Origin: Marinomonas sp. SBI8L
GTDB taxonomy: Bacteria; Pseudomonadota; Gammaproteobacteria; Pseudomonadales; Marinomonadaceae
DNA length: 64,000 bases
Assembly (NCBI RefSeq): GCF_001624705.1
Contig: NZ_JSEO01000002.1
Span: forward strand, 124,001 to 188,000
Direction: 5' to 3'
Shown: positions 38,670 through 47,892 of the stretch, one piece after another
Position numbering within the stretch: position 1 is the stretch's first letter
How the letters are laid out: each line of letters begins with the position of its first letter
The notes under the pieces: generated by a model
The model's database searches: none
What the model was told of the DNA's origin: nothing
What the model saw: the letters and a program-made list of their open reading frames with translations, nothing else
Position numbers and translations under genes: made by a program

Positions 38670-39605
38670 ATGACTATGTTAAAGAAGTTAAATGCATTAA
38701 TAGCGGGTTCATTACTCAGTTTGAGTGTTCAGGCTCAAGAGAGTATTGATGTGATGTTAGATTGGTTTGTTAATCCAGATCACGCTGCTTTGATTATCGC
38801 GGAGCAAAAAGGCCTGTTTAAAGATCAGGGGTTAAAGGTTAACTTGCAAGAACCAGCAGACCCTAGCATGCCACCTAAATTAGTTGCTGCGGGTAAGGTT
38901 GATTTTGCAGTGACTTATCAGCCTGAACTAATACAAGATGTAGCTCACGGATTGCCACTTACTCGTATTTCAACCTTGATAGCAACACCACTTAACACGC
39001 TGATGGTTTTGAAAGATGGTGATATCAACTCATTAGCTGACCTTAAAGGTAAGTCTATTGGAACTGCTATTTCTGGTGGCGTCAGCGAAGCAACAATCGG
39101 TGTAATGCTTGAGAACTCAGGTCTAAGTTTAAGCGATGTATCTGTCATTAATGTTGGTTGGGCTTTATCCAGCTCTTTGGCATCTAAAAAAGTTGATGCC
39201 ATCTATGGTGGATATCGTAACTTTGAAATGCATCAGCTCGCGATGGAAGGTTTTGAAGGTAAAGCATTTTTTGTAGAAGAAGAGGGCGTGCCTCCATATG
39301 ATGAGTTAGTAGTTGTTGCAAACTCTCGTTCAGTTAATAAAACACAAGTAGCTAAGTTTAATCGAGCGCTAGAGCTTGCCACTCAATACATTGTTAACCA
39401 CCCAAATGAAGCTTGGGAGTTGTTCAAGTCATACAAAAAAGATCTTGATACTAAGCTTAATCAGCTTGCATGGAAAGATACCTTGGCTCGATTGGCGCTC
39501 CGCCCAGCGGCTTATGATGCTAATCGCTACCAATCCTATGCTGAGTTCTTACAGTCAGCTGGCATTATTTCAAAACTACCAAATACTAACGACTACCTTT
39601 TTTAA
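38670..39605 (+). CDS. thiY: NMT1/THI5-like periplasmic pyrimidine-binding protein
   Basis: The protein has 311 residues. A signal peptide ends near SVQAQES, then the family start VMLDWFVNPDHAALIIAEQKGLF. The NMT1/THI5-like fold binds N-formyl-4-amino-5-aminomethyl-2-methylpyrimidine in known ThiY proteins. Located between the transporter genes and tenA, which fits salvage of thiamine breakdown products. Confidence 0.92.
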   Translation: MTMLKKLNALIAGSLLSLSVQAQESIDVMLDWFVNPDHAALIIAEQKGLFKDQGLKVNLQEPADPSMPPKLVAAGKVDFAVTYQPELIQDVAHGLPLTRISTLIATPLNTLMVLKDGDINSLADLKGKSIGTAISGGVSEATIGVMLENSGLSLSDVSVINVGWALSSSLASKKVDAIYGGYRNFEMHQLAMEGFEGKAFFVEEEGVPPYDELVVVANSRSVNKTQVAKFNRALELATQYIVNHPNEAWELFKSYKKDLDTKLNQLAWKDTLARLALRPAAYDANRYQSYAEFLQSAGIISKLPNTNDYLF

Positions 39606-39678
39606 TTGGTACTTAACCTATTTTAAATTTAGGGTTTTAGCGCAAGTTTAAGTGTTAAGGCCCTTTGGAGTGATTTAT

Positions 39679-40401
39679 ATGTCAGATGCAAACACGATTA
39701 GTGAAAGCTTGGTGTCACTAAAAGGGTTAAATCGCCTTAGTGAAATGTTAGTGAAACCAAATGAAAAGGACTGGTTAGCTTATACGCAGCATGACTTTGT
39801 TAATCAGTTAGCGACAGGTGTCTTATCAAAGTCCGCTTTTCAGCATTATTTACAGCAAGATTATTTGTTCCTTAAACAATATGCCAGAGCTTATGCGCTT
39901 GCTATTTATAAAAGTGATTCGATTGAAGATATGCTGCCCAATCTTGCCTGTTTAACTGGTTTGGTAGAGCATGAAATTCAATTGCATATTAATTGTTGTA
40001 AAGAATGGGGGCTTGAAGAGAAAGCGCTTGATGAGCTAGAAGAAGGTGTTGCAACTGTTGCTTATACGCGTTTTGTATTAGATGCAGGTCAAGCAGGCGA
40101 TCTTACCGACTTACTTGTTGCTCTCGCTCCCTGTGCGTTAGGTTATGCTCAAATTGGATTCAGTCTAGATCAAGATGACAAAACCTTGAAGCAAGGCAAT
40201 CCCTATTTAGAATGGATTGAAACCTACGCATCAAGTGAGTTTATTGAGTCTGCTTTGGCACAAATGGCACATCTAGAAAGCTTATTGCAAAACATCCCTG
40301 CTGACTCACCTAGATGGGCTAAATTAAGTCGCATTTTTGCCACTGCAACTAGAATGGAAGCTGCATTTTGGCAGCAAGGTATAGATGTCAATGAAGGTTA
40401 A
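39679..40401 (+). CDS. tenA: Aminopyrimidine aminohydrolase / thiaminase II
   Basis: TenA converts aminopyrimidine to HMP for salvage. The catalytic Cys lies in ALAPCALGYAQIG; YLFLKQYARAYALA and the EHEIQLH segments match the family. The frame is open from 39652, but ATG 39679 has GGAG 8 bases upstream. At ~240 residues the size is normal. It overlaps thiO by 17 bases. Confidence 0.95.
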   Translation: MSDANTISESLVSLKGLNRLSEMLVKPNEKDWLAYTQHDFVNQLATGVLSKSAFQHYLQQDYLFLKQYARAYALAIYKSDSIEDMLPNLACLTGLVEHEIQLHINCCKEWGLEEKALDELEEGVATVAYTRFVLDAGQAGDLTDLLVALAPCALGYAQIGFSLDQDDKTLKQGNPYLEWIETYASSEFIESALAQMAHLESLLQNIPADSPRWAKLSRIFATATRMEAAFWQQGIDVNEG

Positions 40402-41407
40402 TATTGTCGGTGCTGGTGTGGCTGGGCTTTCCCTTGCTTGGCAACTCGTACAGCAAGGTGTTGAGGTTGAAATGTTTGAGCGAGGAGCAAGAGTGGGTGA
40501 AAAGGCCTGTTCTTGGTTTGCTGGTGGCATGCTTGCTCCATGGTGTGAAGCTGAAAATGCCGAACCTGTTGTACTCGAATATGGTAAAGAGTCATTGGCT
40601 TGGTGGCAAAATGCATTAGGTGAAAGCTTTGTAGATGCCAAAGGAACTTTGGTTTTTGCACAGCAAAGGGATAAAAAAGAGCTAAAACGTTTTGCAAGAC
40701 GTACACAAGCTTATGAGGTTGTTGGTCACGATGTTATTTCAAGTCTAGAGCCTGACTTAGCCTCTCAATATCAAGAAGCGCTATTTTTTAAAGATGAAGC
40801 GCATTTAGATCCTAGAAAAGCCTTAATCAGATTGACAGAAGTTGTTCAGGCGTTAGGCGTTAAAATCAACTTTGAACAAGAAGTTGAACCAGAGGATCTA
40901 CTGCCAGAAAAGGTAGTAGATTGTAGAGGCTATAATGCCGCTAAAACTGTGCAAAGCCTAAGACCTGTTAAAGGTGAGATGTTGTTGGTGAAAACCAATG
41001 AAATAAGCCTTTCTCGCCCTGTTAGGCTGCTCCATCCAAGAATTCCTTTATATGTTGTTCCGCGTGATGATCAGCATTTTATGATAGGCGCCACCATGAT
41101 TGAAAATGGGCATGGTCATCAGTTTAGTGTGCGCTCAATGTTAGAGTTGCTTGGTTCTGCTTATGCATTGCACCCAAGTTTTGCAGAAGCTGAAATTATT
41201 GAAATGGGCGTTGATTTGAGACCCGCTTTTATCGACAACTTACCAAGAGTTGAGCGAGACAATAATATTTGGCGTATTAATGGTCTATATCGTCACGGTT
41301 ATTTGTTAGCGCCTTACATGGCGAAACTCGCAGCGGATTCCATTATTAGTGATACACATGAAATTGAAAAACTCGCTGACTTCAAGATAAAGGAAGATAG
41401 GGCATGA
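40385..41407 (+). CDS. thiO: Glycine oxidase ThiO
   Basis: FAD-dependent amine oxidase (340 residues) that makes iminoglycine for the thiazole ring. The dinucleotide motif VNIVGAGVAGLSLAWQL is at the N terminus, with the ELLGSAYALHPSF and NGLYRHGYLLAPYMAKL FAD-site segments near the C terminus. It replaces the radical enzyme ThiH. ATG 40391 is an alternative start. Confidence 0.93.
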   Translation: MSMKVNIVGAGVAGLSLAWQLVQQGVEVEMFERGARVGEKACSWFAGGMLAPWCEAENAEPVVLEYGKESLAWWQNALGESFVDAKGTLVFAQQRDKKELKRFARRTQAYEVVGHDVISSLEPDLASQYQEALFFKDEAHLDPRKALIRLTEVVQALGVKINFEQEVEPEDLLPEKVVDCRGYNAAKTVQSLRPVKGEMLLVKTNEISLSRPVRLLHPRIPLYVVPRDDQHFMIGATMIENGHGHQFSVRSMLELLGSAYALHPSFAEAEIIEMGVDLRPAFIDNLPRVERDNNIWRINGLYRHGYLLAPYMAKLAADSIISDTHEIEKLADFKIKEDRA

Positions 41408-41601
41408 AGATATATTTAAATGGTGTTGAGACGACGGTAGACCATACCAAACTTGAGGCCGTACTCATTCAATTGGGTTATCAGGAAGTGACGATAGCGA
41501 CCGCAATTAATGGTGATTTTGTGCCTTTATCTCTGCGTAAAAATACTCAGATTAATGAAGGTGATAAACTTGAAGTATTAGCGCCCATGCAAGGTGGATA
41601 G
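41404..41601 (+). CDS. thiS: Thiamine sulfur carrier protein ThiS
   Basis: A 65-residue ubiquitin-like carrier ending in the Gly-Gly (MQGG) that is adenylylated and thiocarboxylated. The [19 protein letters not shown] start is typical. It overlaps thiO by ATGA and is followed by thiG after a single base. No thiF is seen in this window, so a ThiF/MoeB-type enzyme must be encoded elsewhere. Confidence 0.95.
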   Translation: MKIYLNGVETTVDHTKLEAVLIQLGYQEVTIATAINGDFVPLSLRKNTQINEGDKLEVLAPMQGG

Positions 41602-41602
41602 A

Positions 41603-42376
41603 ATGTTAGAAGTTTACGGTGAAAAATTTACCAATAGATTGCTTTTAGGTAGTGCGCAATACCCATCGCCGGCTATCTTGTCGGAGTCAATCAAGCAAAG
41701 TCAGAGCCAAATTGTCACAGTATCATTAAGGCGCGAAAGTGGGGGCGACCTTGCTGGTCAAGCATTTTGGCAAATCATCCAAGATTTAAAGCTTAAAGTA
41801 TTGCCCAACACAGCCGGTTGTTACACGGTAAAGGAAGCGGTGACGACAGCACATATGGCGCGTGAAGTTTTTAATACAGACTGGATTAAATTAGAAGTTA
41901 TAGGTGAAGAAGACACGCTACAACCTAACGTTTTTGAATTAGTTGAAGCCGCTAAAGTTTTAGTCGAGGATGGCTTTAAAGTATTCCCATACACCACGGA
42001 CGATCTCATTGTTGCCGATAAGCTACTACAGACTGGTTGCGAGGTATTAATGCCTTGGGGGGCGCCTATCGGTTCAGGTCGAGGTTTAAATAACCCATAT
42101 GCATTAAAAACTATGCGTTCGCATTTTCCTGATACGCCATTAATTGTTGATGCTGGTATCGGGGTGCCATCTCATGCTGCTCAAGCGATGGAAATGGGGT
42201 TTGATGCAGTTCTTCTTAATACCGCTGTTGCGGGTGCTGGTGATCCGGTTGCAATGGCTAAAGCATTTAACTTGGCAATAGAGGCGGGTTTGCTCGCTTA
42301 TGAAGCTGATCCGATTGATGCAAGAGATATGGCTGAGCCTTCAACGCCTATGATGGGGAAAGCTTTTTTAAGCTAA
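41603..42376 (+). CDS. thiG: Thiazole synthase ThiG
   Basis: ThiG joins DXP, iminoglycine and ThiS sulfur to form thiazole phosphate. The start is at ATG 41603, with the ribosome site GGTGGA at the thiS stop. Family segments: [26 protein letters not shown] (catalytic Lys) and [16 protein letters not shown]. At 257 residues it is complete. Confidence 0.97.
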   Translation: MLEVYGEKFTNRLLLGSAQYPSPAILSESIKQSQSQIVTVSLRRESGGDLAGQAFWQIIQDLKLKVLPNTAGCYTVKEAVTTAHMAREVFNTDWIKLEVIGEEDTLQPNVFELVEAAKVLVEDGFKVFPYTTDDLIVADKLLQTGCEVLMPWGAPIGSGRGLNNPYALKTMRSHFPDTPLIVDAGIGVPSHAAQAMEMGFDAVLLNTAVAGAGDPVAMAKAFNLAIEAGLLAYEADPIDARDMAEPSTPMMGKAFLS

Positions 42377-42420
42377 TTCATTAAGGGCTATTAGAGTAGC
42401 TCCCTGATTGTAAAAAATTA

Positions 42421-43047
42421 ATGAGAAATAGAATGAAGAGCGCAATGACACAGCTAGATAGATTTTATCCCATTTTTGATTCTTATGATTGGCTCGAAAG
42501 ACTTGTGCCATTAGGTATCAAGCTAGTGCAACTTAGAATTAAAGATGAAAGCCAAGAGAGTATTAAATCTCAGATAGTAAAAGCGAAAGCATTGTGTCAT
42601 CAATATGAGTGTCAGCTGGTGATTAATGATTATTGGCAATTGGCGATAGAGCTAGGTTGTGATTATGTGCATTTAGGTCAAGAAGATTTGAATGTGGCTG
42701 ACATTGAGGCAATTAAATCTGCTGGCATTAAATTAGGTATCAGTACACATTGTGACGAAGAGTTAGAAAGAGCGCTGTTATTAAAACCGGATTACATCGC
42801 TTTAGGTCCTGTATATCCAACTATTTTGAAGAAAATGAAATGGCACCAACAAGGTGTCGAAAAGTTAACGCTTTGGAAAGAGCGTATTGGTGATGTTCCA
42901 CTAGTGGCTATTGGTGGCATGACAATCGCTAGAGCAGAAGGTGCTTTTAACGCTCAAGCAGATAGCGTGGCAGCCGTGACAGATATTACTTTGAATCCAA
43001 GTCCAGAATCACAAGTACAGGCCTGGTTAAAAGCCACTCGATTGTAA
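42421..43047 (+). CDS. thiE: Thiamine phosphate synthase
   Basis: ThiE couples HMP-PP with thiazole phosphate. The 208 residues contain LVQLRIKD, CQLVINDYWQLAIELGCDYVHLGQED, the YIALGPVYPT loop and VAIGGMT phosphate site. Last gene of the operon. It lies 44 bases after thiG, the largest gap in the operon. Confidence 0.95.
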   Translation: MRNRMKSAMTQLDRFYPIFDSYDWLERLVPLGIKLVQLRIKDESQESIKSQIVKAKALCHQYECQLVINDYWQLAIELGCDYVHLGQEDLNVADIEAIKSAGIKLGISTHCDEELERALLLKPDYIALGPVYPTILKKMKWHQQGVEKLTLWKERIGDVPLVAIGGMTIARAEGAFNAQADSVAAVTDITLNPSPESQVQAWLKATRL

Positions 43048-43355
43048 ATTTGGTTTTATATCAACTTATTGTGTTGGGTGAAAAATACCCAATTTCCGCT
43101 CGAACTTAGCTTGGCTGTGTATTTTTGGATAAAAAACATACAGCTAAGCCTATCCCCTCGTATTTTTACTTTTGTTTAATAAATATACATTATCTTTGAT
43201 AAATCCTGACCAAAAGGTCATGCAGTGATCTTTTGGTTTCAAAATATGAACCCGAGTTAAAAATGAACCCCATGTAATACTGCTTTGGCATAAGCCTTGT
43301 AGGTTAATTATTCACCAAATGTGATGTTAACTAATTAACTTAAAAGGAAAGATGT
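43048..43355. other. Spacer after the thi operon
   Basis: Two hairpins are visible: an imperfect long one at ~43106-43152 (CTTGGCTGT ... ACAGCTAAGCC) that probably ends the thi operon, and ACCAAAAG/CTTTTGGT around 43208-43237. No small gene is recognised. Confidence 0.5.
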
Positions 43356-44612
43356 ATGAAAGCACCAATTACAAGCTTATTACTACTTGGTAGTAGTTTG
43401 GGCTTCGCTGAGTTACAAATATCTGAAGTTCTTTACGACACACCGGGGACGGATTCAATTGAAGAGTGGATTGAAATCTACAATGCTGGGTGTGAGCAAG
43501 TTGATTTATCGAGTTATCAGCTTAAAGATAATGGGGCAACTCATACCTTATCAGGAACTTTGGCAGCAAATACTTATTTCACCATTGCTAAAAGCTCAAG
43601 TGGGTTTGAGGCTATGTATGGGTTTTCACCAGACGCCTCTGGATTGGCTCTGTCCTTAGGGAATTCGGGCGATTATGTTGAACTTTATAATGGTGGTGAT
43701 CTTGTTGATCTAGTGGCATGGGAAGGCAAGGTTTCAGGTTGGAATATTTCTGCTCAACATGTTTCTTTGTACCGTACTCAAACATCATCAGTGACAACGT
43801 CTTCTAATTGGGCAACAAGTAGTATCGATACCCCATCTACCGGCAACTTAACCCAAGATTGCAGTGGCGCAAGTGCAGGTGGTTCAGCTACTTATTCAGG
43901 TGATTATTATGATTCAGTATTAAGCTTGTCTGGTGCTAGTTTAAAAGCTGCATTGCAAGATTTACTCGAATCAAACCATACCAAGCTTAGTTACAGTGAG
44001 GTGTGGGATGCACTTCAATACACAGATGAAGATTTAACGAACAGCAATAATGTTGTTTTGCTCTATACAGGTCGTAGCCATTCAAAAACGGATAGAGATG
44101 GACAGTCTGGGTTTGATAATGACAGTTGGAATAGAGAACATGTTTGGCCTAAATCTTTAGGTTTCTCTTCGACCTCACAATACGGCTATACGGATATTCA
44201 CCATATTAGGCCCACTGATAAAACGGTAAACAGTTCACGTTCAAACAAAGACTACGATGAAGGCGGTAGCGCACAAGGAGAGGCTGCTGATACCTATGCA
44301 ACAAGTGAGAGCTTTGAACCAAGGGATGAGGTGAAAGGGGATGTTGCCCGTATGATCTTTTATATGGATGTTAGATATGACGGTTCTGACGGTAATATGA
44401 GTGATTTGTATCTAGTCAATAATACTAGTTCAGAAACGGATGATCCCTTCTTTGGTGTTGTTTGTACCATGTATACTTGGCATCAAGAAGATACTGTTGA
44501 TTCAAATGAAATGACTCGTAATGATCGTATTCAAGAGTGGCAGGGCAACCGTAACCCTTTGATTGATCACCCAGAGTGGGTAGATGAGTTCTACTCTAGT
44601 CAATGTAACTAG
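43356..44612 (+). CDS. Secreted LTD-endonuclease I
   Basis: A 418-residue protein. A signal peptide (ITSLLLLGSSLGFAE) leads to a lamin-tail domain (~22-150; EVLYDTPGTDSIEEWIEIYN, GDYVELYNGG) and a Ser/Gly-rich linker. Residues ~190-418 form an endonuclease I/NucM domain with WNREHVWPKS and DIHHIRPTD plus NSSRSNKDYD. It is a periplasmic or extracellular DNase, likely for nutrient DNA or biofilm DNA. AAGGAAAG is the ribosome site. Confidence 0.93.
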   Translation: MKAPITSLLLLGSSLGFAELQISEVLYDTPGTDSIEEWIEIYNAGCEQVDLSSYQLKDNGATHTLSGTLAANTYFTIAKSSSGFEAMYGFSPDASGLALSLGNSGDYVELYNGGDLVDLVAWEGKVSGWNISAQHVSLYRTQTSSVTTSSNWATSSIDTPSTGNLTQDCSGASAGGSATYSGDYYDSVLSLSGASLKAALQDLLESNHTKLSYSEVWDALQYTDEDLTNSNNVVLLYTGRSHSKTDRDGQSGFDNDSWNREHVWPKSLGFSSTSQYGYTDIHHIRPTDKTVNSSRSNKDYDEGGSAQGEAADTYATSESFEPRDEVKGDVARMIFYMDVRYDGSDGNMSDLYLVNNTSSETDDPFFGVVCTMYTWHQEDTVDSNEMTRNDRIQEWQGNRNPLIDHPEWVDEFYSSQCN

Positions 44613-44941
44613 CTGACATAGCGTATAAATGTGGCTGATAAGGATGTCGGCCCTAATTAAGCTAATGCTGATAGATTTAAAAAGAAATGTAACTTATTGT
44701 TTTTATGAGGGTATATGTAAGCTATTGTACCTCAGTGTATATATCTTTTGTGCTGGTCATCTGATATCTTGCTTAGTTAACAATTAAAAACATCATTAGG
44801 ATAAATTTAAAGTATTTTCAGTGCTTATAAAGTGAGTGCTTAAAAGTGAATTTATCTACAAAAATGAATTGAGTCACGATTAACAGTCGTATTTTTGACT
44901 ATGGTGTTATCTGTGTTAACTATTCATATAAGGGCATTATG
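44613..44941. other. Spacer upstream of the tubulin-like gene
   Basis: AT-rich, with no recognisable small gene or strong hairpin. Probably holds the promoter of the downstream gene. Confidence 0.4.
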
Positions 44942-46966
44942 ATGAGTAAGGATGTAGCATTAAATGAACATCTCTATTATACAGAAGAGAATTTAGACAA
45001 TATCCTTGAAAACCTTGATATTGTTCGTCGACAAATTTTCCCCAATCTGGATCCAGAAAGCGATATAAACGACCAAAACTTTCCTTCAGTCTGCCTTATT
45101 GGCTTAGGGCGTTGTGGTTCTAATATTGCGTTAGATGTAGCTACTCTTGTCTATAACGCTCGTAGTAATTATATGGCAGATTTAGAACTACAGGATAAAA
45201 CCAATGCAGAAGGTGAATTTCGTCCTATGCGATGGATTCAGAAGCACCTTCCAATTGAGATAAAAGGGGAGCCAAGACCTGTTTTCTTAATTGAGCCTGT
45301 GGTTATGCTGGGTGACCTTGATAAAGATATAGAAGGTAGAATTAGATTCTCTTCTCAAAATGGTCGCAGTAACTTTTTAGAAGAATATAAAAAATTACAG
45401 ATCATGGACCTCTCTGAAGTGCACGCTGGTGGTGCTGGTAACGCGCCTATCCTAGGTCAATATCTAGCAAAAATTATTCTTAATAAGAATACCAATAGCT
45501 TTAATAATAATGCTTGGCGTCATATGCATTCTTATTTAGTTGACTCTTGCGGTATTAAAGCCAACCAATCTCGCCTTTATTTTTACATTTTCAGCGCTGG
45601 TGGTGGTACAGGTTCTGGTATGGCCTCTGAATTTGGTTTGGCGCAACAATACTCATATATGAGTAAGACGTTTGACTATCATTCTGCGCAAAGTAAAGTA
45701 GTTGATAAGAGGCATAGTTTTGTTTTTGAACCAATCTTTACCTCAGGTATTTGTATTCTACCTAATATCTCAGGCGACAAAATTGAAGTGTCTGAAGCGC
45801 TTCATATCAACGCCGGTCGTTTACTTTGTAAATACTTATCAGAAGAGTGGGACTTCTCATATAATGTTGAGAGAGAAGATCACGACCATCCAAGTAATGT
45901 GATGCAGCGTATTCGTCCGTGGAACTCTATGATGCTTATATCTAATGACATCATGCGTTACGCAGAAGAGAATGATGGGTCAGGTGAGTCTGATATTGAT
46001 GTGAATACCATGGAGAAATATGCCAACCAATATATTTCTCAACAGATATTTAACATCTTAACCGCGCAAGCTGTCACTACAGATTATGATGAAGATTACT
46101 TCCGTCGTGCGGGTGTTGATATTGCTGAAACTATTCGTCTTGACGCGAATGACTTGTTCATGAGTTTGGCGGGTCCTGTAGCGATTGCTTATGCAGAAAG
46201 TGTTGTTACTAGCAGTAGCAAAGAAAACATCGATATTGATGACTTATTCTGTCGTTCGATTGACTTGCCACACTTTAACCAAGATACATCTGCGATTGAA
46301 GGTATCAGTATTTTACCTATTGAGTCTTCAAGTTACAGTGAAGCACTGAAAAATTACCGTGACTCAGGTTATGATACGTCTAGCTTGAATCATCTGCATT
46401 TCTTCAAGAACTGCTCTTCGGTTGTTTCTATTATTTCTTTGCCTAAGGATTACAAACTGTCCTTCACAGCATTGAACCGTTTAAAACTACATTTAAACAG
46501 CTTGTTCCCGAATACGACTTTGAAGCGTTATGCCTTGGTGATTGGCGCATCTGCAAACCTTTCATTAACTACCTTAGTTGCTAAGAGTCCTTGTCTAAGC
46601 GATGACTTCTTAACGCTTATGGTTGCTTATGTGAAACGATGTTTTGCACGTGATGAGTATCGTTTTAGTGATGAAGTCGATAAAGCTATCTTGAACTTCA
46701 TTACCACAGAAGAGTTTGATGAAGATGAAGTTGATCGTTATTTCAATACTCATGAGAATCCAGCAAAAATCTTGGATACAAATTGGTATGCGATTAAGCC
46801 AATGTATGAGAAGAAGTACCGTGAATTAATTGACGAGCAAGATAAGTTTGTTTCAATTAATGATATTCGCTTAGATGTTGAGAATGTTAAAAAATCGATC
46901 AAGTATCTAAGAGAAATCTATCGTCATAGAGTAAGTAAAACAAATGTTCTTTCTCTTAATGTTTAA
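44942..46966 (+). CDS. Tubulin/FtsZ-superfamily GTPase-like protein
   Basis: Length ~675. Nucleotide-fold motifs occur in the tubulin order: a glycine-rich T1-like loop (CLIGLGRCGSNIALD, ~53-66), GGAGNAP (~164-170), the signature T4 loop SAGGGTGSGMASEFG (~219-233), a T6-like MLISNDIMR (~332-340) resembling the FtsZ IPND motif, and a T7-like RLDANDLF (~400-407) keeping DxxD but with Arg for the first Asn. The C-terminal ~270 residues are unassigned and carry no membrane helix. It is not FtsZ, TubZ or BtubA, and closest in kind to the tubulin-like families of unknown role. ATG 44939 is 3 bases earlier; AGGG spacing favours 44942. It is monocistronic. Confidence 0.82.
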   Translation: MSKDVALNEHLYYTEENLDNILENLDIVRRQIFPNLDPESDINDQNFPSVCLIGLGRCGSNIALDVATLVYNARSNYMADLELQDKTNAEGEFRPMRWIQKHLPIEIKGEPRPVFLIEPVVMLGDLDKDIEGRIRFSSQNGRSNFLEEYKKLQIMDLSEVHAGGAGNAPILGQYLAKIILNKNTNSFNNNAWRHMHSYLVDSCGIKANQSRLYFYIFSAGGGTGSGMASEFGLAQQYSYMSKTFDYHSAQSKVVDKRHSFVFEPIFTSGICILPNISGDKIEVSEALHINAGRLLCKYLSEEWDFSYNVEREDHDHPSNVMQRIRPWNSMMLISNDIMRYAEENDGSGESDIDVNTMEKYANQYISQQIFNILTAQAVTTDYDEDYFRRAGVDIAETIRLDANDLFMSLAGPVAIAYAESVVTSSSKENIDIDDLFCRSIDLPHFNQDTSAIEGISILPIESSSYSEALKNYRDSGYDTSSLNHLHFFKNCSSVVSIISLPKDYKLSFTALNRLKLHLNSLFPNTTLKRYALVIGASANLSLTTLVAKSPCLSDDFLTLMVAYVKRCFARDEYRFSDEVDKAILNFITTEEFDEDEVDRYFNTHENPAKILDTNWYAIKPMYEKKYRELIDEQDKFVSINDIRLDVENVKKSIKYLREIYRHRVSKTNVLSLNV

Positions 46967-47003
46967 CTTATTAAAGTGAAATATAAATAGAGTTTGAGCA
47001 AAC

Positions 47004-47037
47004 AAAAAAAGGACGCGAAAGCGTCCTTTTTTTGTTT
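47004..47037. terminator. Bidirectional intrinsic terminator
   Basis: AAAAAAAGGACGC-GAAA-GCGTCCTTTTTTT is a perfect stem with a stable tetraloop and U-runs on both strands, separating the tubulin-like gene from the convergent amidotransferase gene. Confidence 0.96.
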
Positions 47038-47044
47038 AATGGTT

Positions 47045-47812
47045 TTAAACGAACACTGGTCGGCTAACTAAGCCTTGGTGACCAATAACACCCATATGGT
47101 TAGGGCATACGTGTTGCCAGCCTTTTGTTGAATGCTCTGAAGGCTCAGAGGCAAGCACTAGATGGCCATCAAAGAGTTTGTAATAAAGACTTGCTGGTTG
47201 GTCGTCGTTAGAATAACGAATGGTAGTCAGTTGTTCGCCATCAGAAATAACGGCAGTTAGTCTAAAGGCATCATCGATTTGATTATCAAGCATGATCTTC
47301 TCTATTTGCTTGATAGTGATTTGAACCGCTCGCTCAAGATCCTCTTCAAGGCCATTAGCAATTAACAGTAGGAAGATTAGCTCGGAGTCGGTGGCGCCTT
47401 TACGTTGATTGTAGAGGTGTTCTGGTATCAATCTGTCTAAATGCCAGCGAATGCTCTCATAGCCCCCAATTTGGCCATTGTGCATAAATAGCCAATTTTT
47501 ATAGGCGAAAGGGTGGCAGTTTGAACGATTAGTTGCAGTACCTGTAGATGCTCGGACATGAGCAAAGAAAAGTTTGCTTTTGATATGAGCGCTGAGGCTC
47601 TTGAGGTTGCAGTCACTCCAAGCTGGCATGATTTCATGATAGAGCCCAGGCTCGCTTCTTTCATCATACCAGCCTAAGCCAAAACCATCTGCGTTCACTG
47701 TAACTTGCGACTTCCTTGCGCTTAGGCTTTGGTCTATCAAAGAGTGTTCAGATTCAAATAAAAGAGATTCAAGGTAGATCTCTTCTCCCATGTAAGCAAC
47801 CCAGCGGCACAT
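47045..47812 (-). CDS. Class II glutamine amidotransferase (YafJ-type)
   Basis: The catalytic Cys is residue 2 (MCRWVAYMGEE), exposed after Met removal. The NADGFGLGWY, FFAHVRASTG and HNGQIGGYE motifs of the Ntn glutaminase fold are intact. The length is 255, without an attached synthetase domain. YafJ-like proteins act on unknown acceptors. Convergent with the tubulin-like gene. Confidence 0.9.
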   Translation of the reverse strand: MCRWVAYMGEEIYLESLLFESEHSLIDQSLSARKSQVTVNADGFGLGWYDERSEPGLYHEIMPAWSDCNLKSLSAHIKSKLFFAHVRASTGTATNRSNCHPFAYKNWLFMHNGQIGGYESIRWHLDRLIPEHLYNQRKGATDSELIFLLLIANGLEEDLERAVQITIKQIEKIMLDNQIDDAFRLTAVISDGEQLTTIRYSNDDQPASLYYKLFDGHLVLASEPSEHSTKGWQHVCPNHMGVIGHQGLVSRPVFV

Positions 47813-47892
47813 TGTTAATCTTCCTCTTTATTTCTTTTAGTTATAAGTATATATCTCGATCCCTGAGATATATTACAGTAAAAACAGCAAGG

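Noticed and set aside
44942-46966. Alternative T7 loop at NIDIDDLF (~430-437)
   Set aside because: It matches NxDxxD well, but lies about 30 residues further on than RLDANDLF, which fits the expected distance after the T6-like SND motif and the long helix; kept only as a possibility.
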